64,000 nucleotides of DNA from the NCBI GenBank assembly GCA_012934845.2, contig WNNJ02003266.1:1-64000 (forward strand). Reading direction: 5' to 3'. This document shows positions 54,837 through 64,000 of the stretch, piece after piece. Both the position numbers and the translations under genes were made by a program. The notes under the pieces are model-generated. The model had not been told where the DNA came from. It saw only the letters and a program-made list of their open reading frames with translations, and did no database searches. How positions within the stretch are numbered: position 1 is the stretch's first letter; each line of letters starts with the position of its first letter. The stretch comes from Pomphorhynchus laevis. Lineage: Eukaryota > Acanthocephala > Palaeacanthocephala > Echinorhynchida > Pomphorhynchidae.

Positions 54837-56306
54837 TTATTTATTATCCATCCATAAAAATTTGCCACTTAAGAGTTTAAATTTATTCTTTATATTATTG
54901 TGTTGATTTATATATTTTACTATTTTCTGATTGATGTTATTTTTATAGTAACCTAGTTTAAAATATGTATCTATTAAATTATTTAAATGATTTTGAAGAA
55001 AGCCAATATCATTACATATTGTTGCAATTCTTAAAATTTCATTATTTAATGTATTATATTTTATATTATATGGTATGCATGAATGCTCATGCAAAAATAT
55101 GTTTCTTGTAAATTTAAATATGTCATCTTTACGATATAAATTAATAGTAGTTTTAGTTAATGTTAATTTAATGTTCATATCTAGATATACACCTTCTTTA
55201 TCATTAATATTGGTTTTGTTAAGAATAAGGCTTTCTGGATAAATGTGCTCACTAATTGAATAAAAATTATTAGAATTAAATACACATATATCATCAATGT
55301 ATCGAAACATATATTTCATATATTTATATTGTTTAGATTTAGTTTTTACACAGTTATGAACAAATTCATATTCTATAAAGCTTAAAAACAAGTCAGCTAT
55401 AATTGGGCTACTATTACCACCCATTGGAACACCTTTTACTTGTCTAAATATAGATGTCCCTACTTTTAAATAATTTTGATTTATCAAAATATTTAAGGAT
55501 TCTATTAATTCAATTTTATCCATATATTTATATTTATTTGATGGTTTAATTTTTGTTAGATAGGCGTTATAATTATTATAACATATATATGTATATCTTT
55601 TTCCGAATATAAGGTTAATTAATTTTACTAACGCTTCTTTAATATCTACTAAATCTAGATTTGTATAAAGCGTACTAAAATCGTATGTATTTATATTTTG
55701 AAAATTTATTCCTTTTGTCTGTTCTAAAAATTCTTTTGTAGAATTAATACTGAAATAGTGTTTTATACCAGTATTAATTTCGATTACCTTGCAATATTTT
55801 TTAAAATGTGCTTTAATTACTTTAAGTATTTTATTCATATAGACAGAAAGTGGTTTTAATGTACATTTAAACGCACTACATATGAACCTAGGTTTTATTG
55901 GATTTTTATGTAATTTTGGATTCCAATATAATATAGGTATAGTTTTATTATCTAATTCAACCTTTATACCCTTTTTATCCATTATAGAACAGTGACTTGT
56001 AATAATTGTTTCTAAACTCAACTCACTACGTTCATATGTTGGATTTACATTTAAATCATTAGAATTAACCTCTTTCATTAGTATATCATAATAAAGCTTT
56101 TTGCATATGAAGACAAAGTTATTACTAGCTTTATCAATAGTTGTTATTATATAGTTATCCTTTAATTTAGTAAGTTCTTTATACATATCTTTATTAATTT
56201 TATCTTTCCTTTTATAATTGTTTGTTATTTTCATTTTATTTTTAATTTTATCAAATATATAATCTTTCCAAATTTTTATCTTAGATATATATATTCGAGC
56301 TTTCAC
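54837..56306 (-). CDS. PLE reverse transcriptase, N-terminally truncated
   Basis: 489 codons open. The listed start is GTG at the insertion edge, not a true initiation site; the first ATG is several residues in. The RT has the PLE order: TTIDKASNNFVFICKK, PILYWNPKLHKNPIKPRFIC, motif A TYDFSTLYTNLDLVDI, the loop FRQVKGVPMGGNSSPIIADL, and the catalytic MFRYIDDICVF with both Asp. It ends LLSGKFLWMDNK. No GIY-YIG endonuclease follows, so this is either an EN-less PLE or a type with an N-terminal GIY-YIG lost here by truncation. Very A/T-rich codons and Asn/Lys/Ile-rich protein. Confidence 0.82.
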   Translation of the reverse strand: MKARIYISKIKIWKDYIFDKIKNKMKITNNYKRKDKINKDMYKELTKLKDNYIITTIDKASNNFVFICKKLYYDILMKEVNSNDLNVNPTYERSELSLETIITSHCSIMDKKGIKVELDNKTIPILYWNPKLHKNPIKPRFICSAFKCTLKPLSVYMNKILKVIKAHFKKYCKVIEINTGIKHYFSINSTKEFLEQTKGINFQNINTYDFSTLYTNLDLVDIKEALVKLINLIFGKRYTYICYNNYNAYLTKIKPSNKYKYMDKIELIESLNILINQNYLKVGTSIFRQVKGVPMGGNSSPIIADLFLSFIEYEFVHNCVKTKSKQYKYMKYMFRYIDDICVFNSNNFYSISEHIYPESLILNKTNINDKEGVYLDMNIKLTLTKTTINLYRKDDIFKFTRNIFLHEHSCIPYNIKYNTLNNEILRIATICNDIGFLQNHLNNLIDTYFKLGYYKNNINQKIVKYINQHNNIKNKFKLLSGKFLWMDNK

Positions 56307-56469
56307 AAAAGCCCGAGCACTCGAAATGGCTCAAATACAAGCGGAACAATACACAAATCAAGAAAATTCGATTGCAGCCGTTCGAGATTTGGCTGAACCG
56401 GGTTTCGATTCTAACAATTCGAATGCATTTAATGCGAAAAATGAATATATTGCCAGATTGAATCACAAT

Positions 56470-57690
56470 TGCTTATTCTGTGGACAATCAAATCATGCCC
56501 GTTCAAGATGTCCGGCTCGAAATTCGATTTGTCGATCATGTGGCAAAACAGGACATTACGCAGCTGTATGTAAGTCAAAACATCGCCCCAAAGTATACAA
56601 CAGTGCATTAACACATGATATTATGAACCCTAATCCAGATCTTTTTCCAAGCTTGTCCACTATCATTTCATCATCGGTCCACTCTGAATTAAGAAAGACA
56701 ACGGTACGGGTAATATTAAATGGTCATGAAGTAGATGCACTCATTGACACAGGAAGCTCCGAAAACTTTGTTAGCGATAATATTGTCGAACAATACCAAT
56801 TTAAAAGGAGTCCGTATAAAAATGTCGTTACTATGGCCACATCATATTGTACTTCCAAGATTCACCATTGTATGTATGGACAAGTATCGCTAAACGGATT
56901 AACGGATAAAAACGTCCGCCTTCTATGTCTACCGAATCTTTGTTCAGATATCATACTGGGTCATCCGTATCTTTCACATCACGAATCTCTAACAATCAAT
57001 TTCAGTGGCAGCAAGGCCCCGATTGTTATCGCGTCGATAAAATCAATCAATATAGAGTATCCATCGCTGTTTTCATCCTTGGATAGGTCATGTAAGCCAA
57101 TAGCAATCAAATCTTGCCAATATTCCCATGATCATTCTCAATTCATTCGCTCTGAAATCATGCGTCTACTCAAGGACGGGGTAATAGAACATAGCCAGTC
57201 CCCCTGGCGTGCGCAGGTAGTGGTTGCTGAACATTTGGAAAAGAAACGCTTAGTAATTGATTACTCAATGACAGTTAATAGATTTACACACCAAGATGCA
57301 TACCCACTACCACGCATTGATCAGATTATTGAAAATATTTCGAAATTTGCGATATTCAGCAAACTAGACATGAAGGCAGCCTACCATCAATTAGTTCTTA
57401 GAGATGATGAACGAAAGTTTACCGCCTTCGAAGCCAACGGCCAACTGTTCCAATTTATACGCATTCCATTTAGACTCACCAACTCCCCGGCAGTGTTTCA
57501 ACGTACTATGGATAAAATTATCAACCAAGAGAAGTTGAAAGGAGTATTTGCATATCTCGATGATATGATAATATGCGGACATACTCGTGCAGACCACGAT
57601 GATAATCTGGACAAGCTCAAGCGTGTAATCGCCAAATACAATATATCTCTTAATTCCGATAAATGCATTTACGGTGTCGATAGCATAAAT
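56470..57690 (+). pseudogene. G4 zinc knuckle, protease and RT part
   Basis: Approximate extent. CLFCGQSNHARSRC and CRSCGKTGHYAAVC knuckles, DTGSS protease, then RT motifs YPLPRIDQII, LDMKAAYHQLV and YLDDMII. Part of a fossil element. Confidence 0.85.
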
Positions 57691-57699
57691 GTCCTAGGA

Positions 57700-58850
57700 G
57701 TTCTTATTTCGAAGGGGCGAATCCGACCTGACCCACAACGGACAAGATGTCTTCTCGAAATGAAGCCACCTACAACACAAGCCGAATTGAAGCGATTACT
57801 TGGATTATTCGCTTATTATTCAAAATGGATATCAAAGTTTTCTGAAAAGGTAAGACCTTTATTAGACGTCAACATTTTTCCCTTGACTGAAGAACAAATT
57901 AAAGTATTTGATTCTATCCGCAAGGATATAGCAGACTCGGTCCTAGCAACAATCAGAGATGACTCGACATTGATGGTCGAAACTGATGCTTCATGTCACA
58001 CTGTCGCAGCTGTTCTGTCACAGGACGGGAAACCTGTTGCCTTTATGTCTAAGACTTTACACGGCAGTGCGAAAAATTATTCAGCTGTAGAGAAGGAAGC
58101 TCTAGCCATAGTTGAAGCGCTAAAAGAATGGCGGCATTTCCTTATTGGTCGACACTTTCAATTGTTAACAGACCAGAAAAGTGTAGCATATATATTCGAT
58201 ACTTTTCACAAAAGTTCGATAAAAAACGAAAAAATGATTCGATGGAGGGTCGAGCTTGCTCCGTTTCGATTTGATGTCAGTTACCGTCCTGGAATCCGTA
58301 ATGTCTCAGCTGATGTCTTTTCTCGGATAAACTGCTCTGCTGTTGCTGGTCCTACGAGATTGCGTGAGGTTCACGAGTCATTGTGTCACCCCGGTGTAAC
58401 GCGACTATACCATTACGTTCGAAACAGGAATCTGCCATTTTCAGTAGAAGATGTTAGAAGCATAATTAAAGATTGCAAAACTTGTTCGCTACTTAAGCCG
58501 AGATATTACAAACCACAAAATTCTCATTTGATAAAGGCGACCATGCCTTTCGAGCGAATTTCGATGGATTTTAAAGGTCCACTGCCAACAAATTCGCGTA
58601 ATCGGTATTTATTGATGATGATAGACGAATATTCGAGATACCCATTTGGGTTTGCGTGTCCCGATCAGTTATTTTATCTATTCGGACTGCCATCATATGT
58701 TCATTCCGACCGCGGATCAGGCTTTATCTCAAAAGAACTCAAAAGCTACCTCACAAACCTCAATGTTACCAGTAGTCACAGCAGTCCGTACAATCCTACA
58801 GGGAATGGACAAATCGAGAAATATTAGACCTCAAAACAAGGAACATACAT
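57700..58850 (+). pseudogene. G4 RNase H and integrase part
   Basis: Approximate extent. RT connection (LLGLFAYYSKWIS), RNase H (VETDASCHTVAAVL, DQKSVAYIF), integrase zinc region (CHPGVTRLYHY, CKTCSLLKPRYYKP) and DDE core (ISMDFKGPLP, HSDRGSGFIS, YNPTGNGQIE). Part of a fossil element. Confidence 0.85.
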
Positions 58851-59433
58851 ATATCGGAGTGGGAAAGATCGTTACCACGTGCATTGAACGCAATCAGATC
58901 CTTGCTTTATACTGAAACTAATGCAACACCACATGATCGTCTTTTTTATTCCAACGACGAACATCGTCTGGTCAGTAATTACCTGAGTGGTTGCACAAAG
59001 ATAAATCAGTGGTATTACAAAGGCATCCGAAAGTGAGCAAATATGACCCGTCAACCGAAGTTGTAGAGATTATCGACATCGACCCACATTATGCTCAAGT
59101 CAGACACAGTGACGGTAAGGAGAGCACTGTTTCGGTCAAGCATCTCTCACGTTATCCTAAAGAGAAAGGAAACACGGACCAAGACAAAGAAAATTACGAA
59201 GGCAGTGAGCGAATAGGAGATAGCATCGACAGTGTACATGAACGTTCTTGAAATGATTTACCTGAACACATCAATAAAGATCACGACAACGACTCAACTA
59301 ACTCAAACAATGAACAACAATGTATCGACCAATGTCATTCAAGCATCGAACCGATACCCAGCCTAATCTTCCGACGTTCAGGACGAACTCGACGTCAACC
59401 TACATATCTAAGCGATTATGTGGTGGGGGAGAA

Positions 59434-59494
59434 TGATGTGACATGAAGACCATTATTCGTTACATTAACCATGTCACATTAACCTATTTATTAT
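59434..59494 (+). repeat. G4 3' LTR, truncated
   Basis: The first ~60 bp of the LTR, matching the 5' LTR, then interrupted by the CR1-like 3' end. The remaining LTR half is not visible in the window. Confidence 0.85.
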
Positions 59495-59570
59495 TAATGT
59501 TTCAACAGCACATAAAAGCATGGCTTAATTGGCTGGTTCACTGCAGAAAAAATAGAAAATAATAAAAGTA

Positions 59571-61715
59571 TCACAAATACGGAAAAGCAGCTTTCCCCAT
59601 GGCATCCTCCATCCGTAATTTATTTTTGAATTCGTTGATATTGCTACTGCACACTGTTGACTCTCCAAGCCTATTCCACAGAGATACAACTCGCCGATCA
59701 AATTGGACAGCTCGTGATTTTCTTATCCTTTCACGTCGCAGGGTTAAACCATGGCCTCGGAGGATATTGGATGAGCGCAAATGAAGACAATCTCGAAGTG
59801 GATGATCCAAATCATTAAGAATTTGCCAGACCATACTCATATCGATGTATCGGCGGGTCCACGTGACAGTCTCAAGTCTAAGTGCTTTTAATCGATCAGG
59901 GTACGACAAAAATTTCAGTTGCGGTGCGAGCTTGGTAGCTCTATGAAGTACCCTCTCTGAACTAATATGTTCTTTTGAATTTTGGGGATACACATACTCC
60001 GCAGCATATAGAAGACGGCTCAACACATGAGCAAAGATTAGCTGACGTAGGGCAAATTGATTAAGTGCAATGAAAGTGCGTCGAAGTTGACCGATTATCC
60101 CCAACGCATTTGAACAAGCATGTTCAGTATGTGTGACGGTACTCAAATCACTGTTTATCCACACTCCCAAGTCCTTATATTTGTTCACTCGTTCTATATC
60201 ACTGCTTTGAAAGCTATAATTAACTAAAGATTGAGCATTTCCGCCACGAACACGTAAATGTTTGCATTTTGATATATTTACAATCAACCTATTGAGTAGA
60301 GCCCAATTTTCGACTTCATCGATATCCCGTTGCAGTTTGACTATATCATTGGGTGAACGAATTGCCCGCCAGATTTTCAAATCGTCTGCATATAAAAGCA
60401 TCCGAGAATCAATAAATTCCGGGAGATCGTTGATGTAGACACTAAATAACAATGGACCCAATACTGAACCTTGAGGCACCCCTATATTACATGGCCGCGA
60501 AGAAGAGTAAAAATTATCCACATGCACACAATAACTACGATTGCTTAAAAACGATGCAATCCATCTAACAAGCAAAAATGGAATGCCACTTTTCTCTAGT
60601 TTATTTAGGAGGAGTCTATGGTCTACTCTGTCAAATGCCTTAGAGAAATCGAAGAATATGATGTCAGTAGCAATTGATACGGCTTTATTAGCTGACCAAT
60701 CAAGATGGGCTGCGAGTAGATTAGTAACTGTCGAATAACCCTTACGGAAACCATGTTGCTCAGAAGCTATTACATTATTCTCACTATAAAACTTGACCAT
60801 ATAACCATGTATAATTCGCTCTAACATTCTACAACATAAGCAAGTAATACTTACTGGTCTGTAATTGTCTACTGAAGATCTATCACCCTTTTTGAAGATG
60901 GGGTGAATGATCGATTGTTTCCACTCTTTTGGAAGATTCGTATCAATAATAGATTGTCGAAATATGTTACAAAGTGGTGTATATATTGAGTCTGCTATTC
61001 GACGAAGATATATCGAAGGTAACAAATCAGCACCTTTGGAGTTTGTCTCTTTAAGACGATGCAGTTCAGCTAAAACTTTCTCGGGAGTTATCAAATTAGC
61101 TATGTCTAAACTAGGATATGAAACACTAGCAGCTCTTATCGTTTCACTGTTCTGGATAGGTTCAGAATACTCGTTTGTAGTCTCTTTGTACAAGTAAAAA
61201 TGCCTTGAGAACATATCAGCAAGGTCGTCTTCAATAACGCTATCAAAATATTGGCCAATTGTTTTATTAGCGTTCCTACTACTATTCACAGATAGAAAGA
61301 GAGCTTTGGGATCATGTCTACAACTATGAGCTAGACCATTTTCAAATAAATAGCGCTTATGTCGCTTTAAAGAATTGAAGAAATTTCTCGCCTGCTTATA
61401 AACACCATATTCACAAAACCCACCCTTAAAGCATTTGAAACTGAAGTCACGAGCCTTCATCGCAGTAGCCAGCTCAGTATCAAACCAACGAGCGCTTTTC
61501 CGACTAGTCTTAGACTTCAAAGGTGAGAATTTTACCATTAGAGAATAAAGCGTCACGCGAAAATGATTCCAGGCCTCGTCAACTCCGACAACAGCCGAAT
61601 CAGGCCAACTTACTCTATGCAGCTTTGATGTAATAGTATCATAGTTCGCCCGAAAGACATTAATCTGACGTTTGTACCGAGCATGATGAAACACCCTCAT
61701 TTGTATATTTAGCAA
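59571..61715 (-). CDS. CR1-like ORF2 reverse transcriptase part
   Basis: 714 codons open; the frame is open from 61,775, so the Met is not a true start. RT landmarks: LKETNSKGADLLPSIYLRRI, the FKKGDRSSVDNYRPVSITCL region, motif A DIIFFDFSKAFDRVDH, GVPQGSVLGPLLFSVYIND and catalytic LLYADDLKIWRAI. The thumb and C-terminus follow (YKDLGVWINSDL, LIFAHVLSRLLYAAEYVYP, AVQFDRRVVSLWNRLGES). No RNase H. The SDHCVVKV end of the endonuclease is read just before it. All catalytic residues look present. Related to copy 2 at 17.9-20.2 kb. Confidence 0.88.
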   Translation of the reverse strand: MLNIQMRVFHHARYKRQINVFRANYDTITSKLHRVSWPDSAVVGVDEAWNHFRVTLYSLMVKFSPLKSKTSRKSARWFDTELATAMKARDFSFKCFKGGFCEYGVYKQARNFFNSLKRHKRYLFENGLAHSCRHDPKALFLSVNSSRNANKTIGQYFDSVIEDDLADMFSRHFYLYKETTNEYSEPIQNSETIRAASVSYPSLDIANLITPEKVLAELHRLKETNSKGADLLPSIYLRRIADSIYTPLCNIFRQSIIDTNLPKEWKQSIIHPIFKKGDRSSVDNYRPVSITCLCCRMLERIIHGYMVKFYSENNVIASEQHGFRKGYSTVTNLLAAHLDWSANKAVSIATDIIFFDFSKAFDRVDHRLLLNKLEKSGIPFLLVRWIASFLSNRSYCVHVDNFYSSSRPCNIGVPQGSVLGPLLFSVYINDLPEFIDSRMLLYADDLKIWRAIRSPNDIVKLQRDIDEVENWALLNRLIVNISKCKHLRVRGGNAQSLVNYSFQSSDIERVNKYKDLGVWINSDLSTVTHTEHACSNALGIIGQLRRTFIALNQFALRQLIFAHVLSRLLYAAEYVYPQNSKEHISSERVLHRATKLAPQLKFLSYPDRLKALRLETVTWTRRYIDMSMVWQILNDLDHPLRDCLHLRSSNILRGHGLTLRRERIRKSRAVQFDRRVVSLWNRLGESTVCSSNINEFKNKLRMEDAMGKAAFPYL

Positions 61716-61778
61716 AACTTTAACTACACAGTGATCAGAAAAACCAACAGGAGAATCATATTGGATACTATTGATTAA

Positions 61779-62561
61779 TTAATTGTTTGTCGATAGGCAA
61801 AGATCAAGAAGGGAAGAACTACAACTTGAAAAGCGAGTATGTACATCAACAAATTGAGCAAGACCACAATAAGTAAAACACTCCATAAGGTCACAAGATT
61901 CACTATCACAAGTAGGAAGAACCGTATTCGAAGTCCATTCAACATCTGGCATATTCAGATCCCCAATTATCACAGTATCACAATTTCTTCGCGTATACAA
62001 CTCTATCTCTTCAATGAGTTTCTTAGATATTGCCTTAGGGGCACGATACACAATACCCAGTTTGATGGGTGAGCTGTTATCAAACTTCACCTGACACCAC
62101 AAACTCTTAACTCTATCAATAGACGACTTACTCAAAACGCGCACCTTAATTTCGTCTCTCATAAAGAGAGCTACGCCACCACCCCTACTCCCTATCCGAT
62201 CACTACGGAACAAAGAATAGCCTGGGATGGATACCTCAGCATCGGATACATCACAATTAAGCCAAGATTCTGTAATACCAACTATAATTGGATTAACAGA
62301 CTCGATCCTAAACTTTAGCTCATCGACTTTCTGTAACAAGCTCCGAACATTACAATAAAATATACTATGACTTTTATTCACACCAGTGCGAGTAATAATA
62401 TCATCTCTAGCAATCTGACACACTTCAGATCCCAAATCAGCTAGGCACTTATATGCTGTAAGACCTTGCCAAAACCCTCCACATTCATGAGAGGCGATAC
62501 ATCTAGTGGGGACCAACTGATTCGAATGCGTCGCCTCACTACTTAAAAATTTTGCACACAT
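61779..62561 (-). CDS. CR1-like ORF2 endonuclease part
   Basis: 260 aa, APE-type endonuclease. Landmarks: IFYCNVRSLLQKVDELKFRI (with the N), IIVGITESWLNCDVSD (the metal-ligand Glu), YSLFRSDRIGSRGGGVALFM, VIIGDLNMPDVEW (Asp/Asn) and SSLLDLCLSTNN. The frame ends at one TAA; the final SDH motif lies just beyond it in the same frame. The ATG overlaps the ORF1 stop by 19 bases in a different frame, suggesting reinitiation or frameshift coupling. It would nick the target DNA. Confidence 0.85.
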   Translation of the reverse strand: MCAKFLSSEATHSNQLVPTRCIASHECGGFWQGLTAYKCLADLGSEVCQIARDDIITRTGVNKSHSIFYCNVRSLLQKVDELKFRIESVNPIIVGITESWLNCDVSDAEVSIPGYSLFRSDRIGSRGGGVALFMRDEIKVRVLSKSSIDRVKSLWCQVKFDNSSPIKLGIVYRAPKAISKKLIEEIELYTRRNCDTVIIGDLNMPDVEWTSNTVLPTCDSESCDLMECFTYCGLAQFVDVHTRFSSCSSSLLDLCLSTNN

Positions 62562-63553
62562 AGATTGCTCTCACCAAGTGCAACACGAGATGCAAGTTCT
62601 TTCTTAGCTTGAGACAATTTCTCCCTTTGAAGAGCGTCAAGATCTTTTAAGAGACTAACATGGGATCCTTTTAAACGATATGAATTCCGAAGAATTAACT
62701 CAGCATGCGACTGCTCTCTAAATACGGCCTTGAGTAAACGCGGCCTATTACTAAGTGTATCACGCTTACCCAGTCGAAATAATGCAACGAGTTTAACACG
62801 TTTGACAATATCCACATTGCAAGAACCAAGTACCTGCGTCAATATAAATCTCACACTCTGGACGTCCTCGTTAAGACGTACTTGTGCGTTCTCAAATAAA
62901 GATTCTCTTACATTGGCCAGAATAACTGATCTACATCGATCAGCGGTGTGTTTCCTATTATTACCAATTTGCAATTCGAGACTGTCACGTGACACTGCGG
63001 ATAGTGTATGTTGACTTATCGTTGACGCTTGTTCCTTCTTTTTGACAGTCCCATTATCAGACATATGACCATGATTCAAAACCTGACGGTGTGTATTTTC
63101 ATCATTAGTAACATCGGGTAAATGCACTGGAACATCCATGGCTACAGTCTCACCCTCTACAGTTAAATCTATATTCATTGGATTATTTGCAAGACTTGAG
63201 CAGGGATATATAGAGTTAAGACTTGAGGAGGGATATATAGAGTTAGAATAGCTTCCATCACTATGACTGGAATTTTCAACATTCTTAGTAGATTTGGAAA
63301 TAAGAACTTCCTTACTTTGACCGGCACTTATGCTTTTTGGAATTGGTGGAGCTGATATGGGTCCAAGAGAATTACAACTCGACTGACCGACAACCAAGGG
63401 GGTAGATTCCGTCTTCAAATCATTTATCAAAGATGCGAGGCAGTACCCGCAGTAGAAAGATGCATTAGACAGAGCTGTTTTCTTTTCCCCGGGAACTGAA
63501 ACACTTGTCCACACATGACAATCTTCACTTGAACACCGAACCTGATAATCCAC
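62543..63553 (-). CDS. CR1-like ORF1 (Cys cluster plus RRM-like domain)
   Basis: 336 aa. The first ~45 residues have a Cys/His cluster (CSSEDCHVW and FYCGYC) like the PHD-type zinc finger known in some CR1 ORF1 proteins. A serine/asparagine-rich linker (about 60-190) includes a short repeat (SNSIYPSSSLNSIYPCSSLA, also seen as TATATAGAGTTA repeats in DNA near 63,190-63,245). The C-terminal part (about 210-330) is RRM-like and basic: VRLNEDVQSVRFILTQVL, LFRLGKRDTLSNRPRLLKAV, LKDLDALQREKLSQAKKEL. It would bind element RNA. ORF2 starts inside its last codons. Confidence 0.82.
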   Translation of the reverse strand: MDYQVRCSSEDCHVWTSVSVPGEKKTALSNASFYCGYCLASLINDLKTESTPLVVGQSSCNSLGPISAPPIPKSISAGQSKEVLISKSTKNVENSSHSDGSYSNSIYPSSSLNSIYPCSSLANNPMNIDLTVEGETVAMDVPVHLPDVTNDENTHRQVLNHGHMSDNGTVKKKEQASTISQHTLSAVSRDSLELQIGNNRKHTADRCRSVILANVRESLFENAQVRLNEDVQSVRFILTQVLGSCNVDIVKRVKLVALFRLGKRDTLSNRPRLLKAVFREQSHAELILRNSYRLKGSHVSLLKDLDALQREKLSQAKKELASRVALGESNLCVQNF

Positions 63554-64000
63554 AAACTTGGCAGCATCACCTCGCTTTGTAGTCTTCCTCTGTTTGACTA
63601 TTATATGAATGTATATTCAGACTTTATCAGAGTAAAGTATCTTGTGTAGATTTCAATAAAAATTGTGTAGGTTCTTCTGGTATAGGTTTTTAGGTTTAGG
63701 TTCTACTAATTTAAGTTCTTCTTTAGATTTTTATACGATATTGTATTTACTTTGTATGACCTCTCTTTGCTCTCTCTCTTTGTAAGTATTTAGTAATCCA
63801 ATGTAGCTAGTTAATCCAATTTAGTTAGTCTTGTATGAGCTGGACTTGTATGAGCTTGTAAAGCTGGACGATTGTAATTTGTGTGTATATTAATCTCTCA
63901 AACTTTTTTCTCTTGTATGAACTGGACTTGTGTGAGCTTGTAAAGTGTAAGTAGTTAATAGGTATCAAGATAGTTTAAACTGTACGACATTATTTTTCTG
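63554..64000 (-). other. CR1-like 5' UTR or flank
   Basis: No frame. The motif GGACTTGT(A/G)TGAGCTTGTAAAG occurs twice (near 63,843 and 63,917), with TTGTATGAGCTGGAC-like partial copies. Such 5' UTR iterations can carry promoter activity in LINEs, but this may equally be flanking DNA. The second half of the G4 LTR is not found here. Confidence 0.4.

Larger units (their letters stand above)
54463..56308 (-). mobile_element. Penelope-like element, copy g, inserted in gypsy gag
   Basis: Minus-strand PLE: a long RT frame (54,837-56,306), a 3' tail (to about 54,772), the pseudoknot block (54,710-54,769) and the AT-rich terminal segment ending at 54,463 (CAGCTAACTGAGTCTACG). The gypsy gag reading continues on both sides (LLESTLLSMDQ left, AFTKARALEMAQIQAEQ right), so the insertion edges are clear to within a few bases. 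The tail before the structured block and the leader after it sit in tandem order, as in PLE copies with a repeated terminal segment. The 5' end of the coding region is truncated. Confidence 0.88.
53851..59495 (+). mobile_element. Ty3/gypsy LTR element G4 with a PLE inside
   Basis: Plus-strand fossil. The 5' LTR is 116 bp; the 3' LTR is cut after about 60 bp where a CR1-like LINE begins. A PLE lies inside the gag region (54,463-56,308). Parts: gag (from 53,990, both sides of the PLE), two zinc knuckles (56.47-56.58 kb), protease ALIDTGSSENFVS (56.74), RT with YLDDMIICG (57.1-57.7), RNase H (57.95-58.3), integrase (58.35-58.85) and tail to 59.45 kb. Besides the insertions there are about five breaks. 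Older than G1 and G3 but less decayed than G2 in pol. No envelope. Confidence 0.9.
59496..63650 (-). mobile_element. CR1-like LINE copy 8, almost intact
   Basis: A two-ORF CR1-clade LINE on the minus strand. ORF1 is 62,543-63,553. ORF2 starts at 62,561 and would run to 59,571, with a single in-frame TAA (61,776-61,778) between endonuclease and RT. The 3' end falls within the 3' LTR of G4, so it inserted there or joined by rearrangement. The 5' UTR runs right, perhaps to the window end. It is the least damaged LINE of its kind here. Confidence 0.88.

Noticed and set aside
29961-59495. Envelope gene or a true retrovirus among the LTR elements
   Set aside because: All four are short gag-pol Ty3/gypsy elements. 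No third frame with signal peptide or membrane segment lies between integrase and the LTR.
62543-62561. Programmed frameshift joining CR1 ORF1 and ORF2
   Set aside because: The overlap includes an AAAATTTTT stretch, but an ORF2 ATG lies within the overlap, so reinitiation is enough. No pseudoknot was seen downstream.
1-64000. Prokaryotic-style operons, ribosome binding sites or CRISPR arrays
   Set aside because: All content is eukaryotic retroelement and hAT sequence. No spaced short repeats of CRISPR type were seen.
1-64000. tRNA or rRNA genes
   Set aside because: No cloverleaf with A and B boxes and no rRNA core sequence was noticed by eye. A covariance-model scan was not possible here.

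Overview
This window is a transposon graveyard from an AT-rich eukaryotic, most likely invertebrate, nuclear genome. Nearly every recognisable coding stretch belongs to a retroelement or DNA transposon. The mix is APE-type and CR1/L2-type LINEs, a LINE with a restriction-like C-terminal domain, Penelope-like elements (PLEs), short-LTR Ty3/gypsy elements and a Charlie-like hAT. That mix points to a metazoan, but no marker fixes the phylum. No host gene is certain. The closest candidates are a duplicated 131-codon open frame and a decayed calmodulin-like fragment.

Layout. 1-5.2 kb: a minus-strand LINE-A copy (an APE LINE with a zinc-knuckle ORF1), two fragments of the 'R' LINE (restriction-like C-terminus) and a CR1 tail. 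5.3-9.1 kb: repeat X with its 131-aa frame, split by an R LINE fragment and AT-rich satellite, then a calmodulin-like pseudogene. 9.3-10.4 kb: PLE remnants. 10.9-24 kb: three plus-strand LINE-A copies (the last with an intact 783-aa ORF2) and one CR1. 24.07-24.15 kb: a convincing hammerhead ribozyme. 25.2-28.8 kb: the second copy of repeat X, entered by an L2-like LINE that was itself entered by a hAT transposon with perfect 8-bp target duplications. 30-47.6 kb: three Ty3/gypsy elements (two with perfect 5-bp target duplications), CR1/L2 fragments and a PLE copy. 48.3-53.8 kb: CR1, R and PLE fragments and a ~357-bp tandem repeat. 53.85-59.5 kb: a fourth gypsy element carrying a PLE inside its gag region. 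59.5-64 kb: an almost intact two-ORF CR1-like LINE that abuts the gypsy 3' LTR.

Four observations stand out. (1) All four gypsy elements have very short LTRs (about 71-121 bp), and the bases just after the 5' LTR are perfectly complementary, over 13-14 nt, to a segment inside the same LTR. The segment differs between elements but the pairing is kept, which suggests Tf1/sushi-like self-primed reverse transcription. (2) A type III hammerhead ribozyme with a complete core lies at 24,065-24,150. (3) The PLE terminal segment carries a conserved pseudoknot with the strand order of HDV-like ribozymes. (4) The 131-aa frame of repeat X lies in a ~525-bp block that is almost identical at two sites 20 kb apart, while the sequence next to it has diverged by roughly 10%.
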